Notes under the pieces: generated by a model
Database searches by the model: none
Told to the model about the DNA's origin: nothing
The model's input: the letters and a program-made list of their open reading frames with translations, nothing else
NCBI RefSeq assembly: GCF_010093815.1
Contig: NW_022985552.1
Location: forward strand, 1,611,589-1,634,645
DNA: 23,057 bases
Source: Pseudovirgaria hyperparasitica
Lineage: Eukaryota; Ascomycota; Dothideomycetes; Acrospermales; Acrospermaceae
Direction of reading: 5' to 3'
Translations under genes and position numbers: made by a program
Part shown: one piece after another, positions 19,251 through 23,057 of the stretch
Position numbering within the stretch: position 1 is the stretch's first letter
Layout of the letters: each line of letters opens with the position of its first letter

Positions 19251-21384
19251 TTAGATTCGCTAATTACTACTAAAAATTTATTAAGCATTTCTTCCGGCTA
19301 GTAGCACCGCTTAACGCGTGTACTACTACTATAGATTCGTCTATTACGGTCCGCAGTAGATAGAAATAGTATAATATTAAATTATAGTCTATAGAATTAT
19401 TAGAAGGCGAAAGGGCCTCCTTTAAGAAAATCAAAGAGGTATTTATAACTACTCTATTACTAGTATACTTTAACCCGACTAAACCTATCTACGTTAAAAC
19501 CGACGCGTTAGAATTTATAATCTTAGATATTCTCTTCTAGCCTAGACTAACTAAGTCTAAAAAGATCTAATAGTATCTAGTTACGTTCTTCTTACGTAAA
19601 ATAGTCGATATTAAGACTAGATATACTATCTATAACTAAGAGCTACTAGTAATAGTAGAGTCGTTTAAATAGTAGCGATATTATCTTAAAGGTGCTATAT
19701 ATAACGTTAAGTTACTAACTAATTACTATAACTTAAAGGGGTTTATAAGCACGACGGTTTTAAACCGTCGATAGATCTAATAGGCTAAGTAGCTTATAAA
19801 CTTTTACTTTATAATCTACTATTAACCTAGAAGTATAAACCTAGCTAATAGAATATTAAGAAGACCTAACTATAAAGAAGGCGCCTAGGATTATAGTGGC
19901 TATAGGGTCCTAGAGTAGCTATAGGCCTAACTCTTAAGGACGAGGTTAGATTTTAAGTTATTAGGCGATTAGTAAGATACTAATATTAATACTAGTAATT
20001 AAATCTCTAAGACCGAAGCCGGTAACTAAAGACACGGTACTAAAGTCCCTAGTAGACCGTTTATTAGCGCTGTCGGGAAGGGCAATAATGCCCGGCGTAA
20101 ATATCTAATTAACCTCGCCTAGTTAATCGTGGATCTATAGAAGATAGATCTAATAGTTTTAAAGTTGCGTAAAATATAGTAAGATAGGTTATTACGGACT
20201 AAAGTAGACTATAAGTAGACCTTTATAGACGGCTTGCTTCACTACGATAGAAAGTACTATATACCAATAGGTAACGCGCGATTTAACGTAGTTAGCCGAT
20301 ACTATAACGCTAACCTAGTAGGATACTTTAGGTATATACGTACCCTAAGCTTAATTTATTAATACTATTTTTAGAAAGATATACCAAAGTACGTCGAAGA
20401 ACAGATAGCTACTTATCCAATTTATTAAAGAACGAAGGCCCCTAGATATAAGCCATATAGGAATTTATAGCCTCTTTTAGCCCCCCTCTTTATATAGAAA
20501 GACGTTACTATAGACTTTATAGTTAACTTACCTCTAAGCGAGATACTTAGAATAAGTTATAATTCTATTCTTATTATCGTGGATAGACTTATAAAGATAT
20601 CTAGGTATATCCCGGTATAGAAGACGATTACATCTAAAGAACTAGCGTAGGTGTTCTAGAACGAGATTATTAAGGTCCATAGTATACTAAAAAGGATCGT
20701 TACGGACCGAGGAAGTACCTTCACGTCTAAATTCTAGACGTTATTCTATAAAATAGTAAGTATAAATAGAAATATATCTATAGTATTTTATCCTTAGACG
20801 GATAGCTAGATAGAGCGATAGAACTAGACGCTCGAGGCCTATCTACGCGCATTCTATAATTTCGAGTAGAACGACTAGGCCTCCCTACTAAGTATAGTAG
20901 AGTTCATATATAATAATAGTCGTTATAGTACGATAGATATTATACCTTTCTAGGCGAACCTCGGACGTAGTCTAAGGATAGGTTTTAAGTCTTAGACGGT
21001 CTAATTTAATCGAATAATAGACGTAAACGTCCACGCTTAGGAATTAGTAATTAAAATCTTCGAAACCGCACGTAACTATCGCGCTATAATCTAATAAGTA
21101 AACGACTTGTATACGAAGTACTATAATAGATTAGCTAAGGATTAGATGTATAAGAAGGGCGATAAGGTCCTTCTTAACGTCCGTAATATACGAACGTCGC
21201 GAGTAAATAAGAAGCTTAATTATAAAATGGCTGGTCCCTTCCGAATCAAACGTTATATCGGTATAAGAGCCTACGAGCTCGACTTAGGAAGCGATATAAG
21301 AATCTATAACGTATTCTATATCTTACTACTCGAAAGATTTCGACCTAACGTATATAGCCGCACGAACATATAGTTATACTCTAT

Positions 21385-21560
21385 TATACCCTAAGATAGA
21401 CTAGACGTATTTAAAGTAGACTATATTATTAAACATAGGATCGATGAAGACGGTGTTTAGAAATATAGAATCCGTTAGAAGAACTACACTAAGGACGAGG
21501 ATACCTAGGAACTAGCGGTATATATCTTAAGTTCTATAATAGCTATATATAAGTAAAAGA
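21385..21560 (+). other. Chromodomain of copy B
   Basis: The frame reads VDYIIKHRIDEDGV, YRIR, KNYTKDEDT, ELAVYI, the fold of a chromodomain (Y.VE.IL..R, VKWKGY, DTWEP) with Trp and Gln codons turned to TAG. Chromodomains of chromoviruses bind histone marks such as H3K9 methylation and guide integration to heterochromatin. Confidence 0.72.
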
Positions 21561-21848
21561 TATAGAATAGCGTATTATTAATATAAGTATAGTAACATCG
21601 CGGTTATTATAAAAAGAAGAAGGATACCGTAGAGAACGAAGTACTAAACTAGGAAATCTAGACGCGCACTAGGAAAACTCTATATAGTAGCCCTATAATT
21701 TAAGTATTATATAGTTACTAGACACGAAGAAAGCGTAAATAACTATTTTAGGAACGCGACGCGATATACCATAATAGAATAATATAGAAGAGTCTAGAAT
21801 AGACTAACATGGACCATTATACACGAGAAAAACATAGGACTAAGAACC

Positions 21849-21862
21849 TAAAAAAAGGTACC
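21849..21862 (+). other. Polypurine tract of copy B, with no LTR after it
   Basis: TAAAAAAAGGTACC is identical to the tract of copy A. In A the LTR (TATCAGGACGGG) follows at once; here CTACTATAGAATTAAAC follows, which is not LTR sequence. Confidence 0.65.
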
Positions 21863-22430
21863 CTACTATAGAATTAAACTCTTAACACGAAATATAAAAG
21901 GTTAGAGTACCCGAACTAATAACTACTAGGCTACTAGTTTAGGTACTCTAATAGAATTTATAGAGATAAACTAATTTATATACGGTACCCACACTTAGGT
22001 AACTTAAGGAAAATTAGAATATAGAAACCGATAGTTATAAGCTAAGCGAGCGCATATATAATATCGTTAAGTTAAGAATTAAATTATTAGAAACTAGCCG
22101 ATAGGTATCTAAATAGTCTAAAAAGGACTAAAATAGATAAAAGCTAGGTAAATAGAGCCGGCGCGCACTACCTATAGTAGATCTAGAATATATAGAGCCA
22201 GGCATAGAGCTAATATATAGAGCTAGAACTATAGAGCTACTCCTCTATCTTATTATCCGTTCTAATCTCTAGTATAGTTCTCTCTAACTATATAATATAG
22301 CGGCGGAGGACGATAACCTTAGCCTCTAGAGTAATAACCTAATCCGTTAGAGCCTAGAGGGAAGAGTCTTAAGCGCCGGAGCGTAGCGACTAGGTCTAAA
22401 GTTAGCTAATACGATCTAGAATAATCTAGA
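21863..22430. other. Unidentified repeat-like DNA
   Basis: TpA-rich sequence unlike A, B or the 11.4-kb element. It includes AGAGCTA repeats near 22195-22240 (ATAGAGCCA, ATAGAGCTA, AGAGCTAGAACTATAGAGCTA). I see no supported gene, though the coding frame to the right may start within it. Confidence 0.4.
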
Positions 22431-23057
22431 AGGGAATATATACCCTCTTATAAGGCGACTTAGAGGGAGAAATAGTAGACCTCTTACGAGATCCGTTAGT
22501 AGCGCGAGACGGACGGAGGGGGATAGAGTAAATCCTCTCTACGGCCTCTATAGCTAGGATAGACTCTCTAGAATAGATAGCCTAGGCGCTAGAGATCTCG
22601 CGGCGGCTAGAAAAATCAATAGGTATTAAAAATAATTAACGTGCTTATAACTTATACTTTAATAACCTCTAGAAAGAGCTTATAGCGCTCCCTAAACTCC
22701 CTCTTTATAGTAGGTAGGCGGCTATAAGAACCCCCGAGGGTCTCACGGACGCGAAGATCGTTATATATATCTTATATATATATAGGAACCTAAGAATGTA
22801 TTAGCGCGGACCACTTTAGATCATACTAGATTAAGATAGCCTATTATACTTACCTATAGATAAGTCTTACTAGTTATAGTATAGCGGTAGTAGCGGGTAG
22901 ATAGAGTAAAGATAGGGCGTATAGACCTATCGCGGTTAGTAGAGTAGTAGCTAATACTAGAGTTAGAGCGAAAGAGATATTTAGAGCCGGCCGTATAGCC
23001 CTTAATATACTTATAGTATATTAAACCGTAGTTCGCTATTTTCCTATAGCGTAAACT
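22430..23057 (+). pseudogene. Degraded coding frame of unknown retroelement-like protein, cut by window edge
   Basis: One plus frame (codon first bases with coordinate remainder 2) runs to the end of the window with TAG and TAA stops and no TGA. It reads an acidic and helical part (GDLEGEIVDLLRDP near 22470), ARIDSLE, LEISRRLEKSIG near 22590, AYNLYFNNL, KELIALPKLPLYSR, RTPEGLTDAKIVIYILYIYRN, and then a tail where many TAGs suggest a Gln/Ser-rich region. The long helices and Gln-rich tail resemble a gag or ORF1-type protein. I do not recognise the family. Confidence 0.4.

Larger units (their letters stand above)
17930..21800 (+). pseudogene. pol of copy B: PR-RT-RNase H-IN-chromodomain (RIP-degraded)
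   Basis: All motifs lie in one frame. Protease: ILNSGL at 18008-18025, where Asn (18014-18016) replaces the catalytic Asp. RT: LFIKKKD, NRYLLPLI, FTKLDLYNTYYRLRI, KTAFRTRY, VPFRLTNA, and IYLDNILIFS, where the YxDD motif has become YLDN (19004-19015). RNase H: KTDAL (Asp 19502-19504) and TRYTIYN. Integrase: DFIVNLP (Asp 20513-20515), VTDRGS (Asp 20705-20707) and the Glu at 20813-20815, giving an intact D,D35E triad. The SH3-like tail KGDKVLLNVRN lies near 21155. The chromodomain (DYIIKHRID to ELAVYI) lies at about 21420-21525. Ends are approximate because RIP hides the true stop. Confidence 0.85.
16224..21862 (+). mobile_element. Ty3/gypsy chromovirus copy B, lacking its 3' LTR
   Basis: LTR at 16224, leader, gag, then protease, RT, RNase H, integrase and chromodomain in one pol frame, ending at the polypurine tract AAAAAAAGG. 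The order and the C-terminal chromodomain identify a chromovirus. It is the same family as A and A' but in the opposite orientation, and its first base touches the end of the A fragment. After GGTACC (21862) the sequence is unlike the LTR, so the element is cut there. Full of TAG and TAA, with almost no TGA. Confidence 0.9.

Overview
The window looks like a transposon graveyard from a filamentous ascomycete (Pezizomycotina). The sequence is saturated with TpA and with TAG/TAA stops. CpA and TpG are scarce while CpG is common. Repeat copies that can be compared differ almost only by transitions. This is the signature of repeat-induced point mutation (RIP) acting on CpA/TpG. No intact protein gene, tRNA, rRNA or CRISPR is visible. 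Every coding region I can support is a RIP-inactivated retroelement gene, still readable because the frames are kept and the stops are almost all TAG or TAA, as expected from CAG, CAA or TGG codons.

Layout. (1) 1-1624, minus: LTR and gag of a Ty3/gypsy chromovirus copy (A'), running off the left edge. (2) 1625-16223, minus: the 3' part of the pol gene of another copy of the same family (A: RNase H, integrase, chromodomain), which shares the LTR at 1321-1624 with A'. A has taken two insertions. One is a 601-bp miniature LTR element (TRIM-like, 2789-3389, 152-bp LTRs, 5-bp target duplication) in its integrase. The other is an 11,413-bp LTR retrotransposon (4493-15905, 371-bp LTRs, 4-bp target duplication CTAT) in its RNase H region. 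(3) 16224-21862, plus: a third copy (B) of the A family in the opposite orientation, apparently nested in A, with LTR, gag and pol but no 3' LTR. (4) 21863-23057: unrelated repeat-like DNA with another RIP-degraded plus-strand coding frame of unknown identity.

The large element is the most informative. Read on the minus strand it has a 5' LTR (15535-15905), a leader, and a single-frame gag-protease-RT-RNase H-integrase polyprotein (15067 to 8597, about 2,156 codons). After a spacer with short tandem repeats comes a second long frame in the position where some retroelements carry env. That second ORF has the HxD...H...R residue pattern and context of a 2-oxoglutarate/Fe(II) dioxygenase (TET/JBP- or PhyH-like fold). 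This is unusual cargo for an LTR retrotransposon and suggests a nucleic-acid-modifying or anti-silencing role, by inference only. A 35-bp palindrome occurs almost identically at the end of this ORF and between protease and RT, with a degenerate third copy at the gag N-terminus.

Insertion order from nesting: A and A' are oldest, and the TRIM, the 11.4-kb element and B came later. RIP has since hit all of them.
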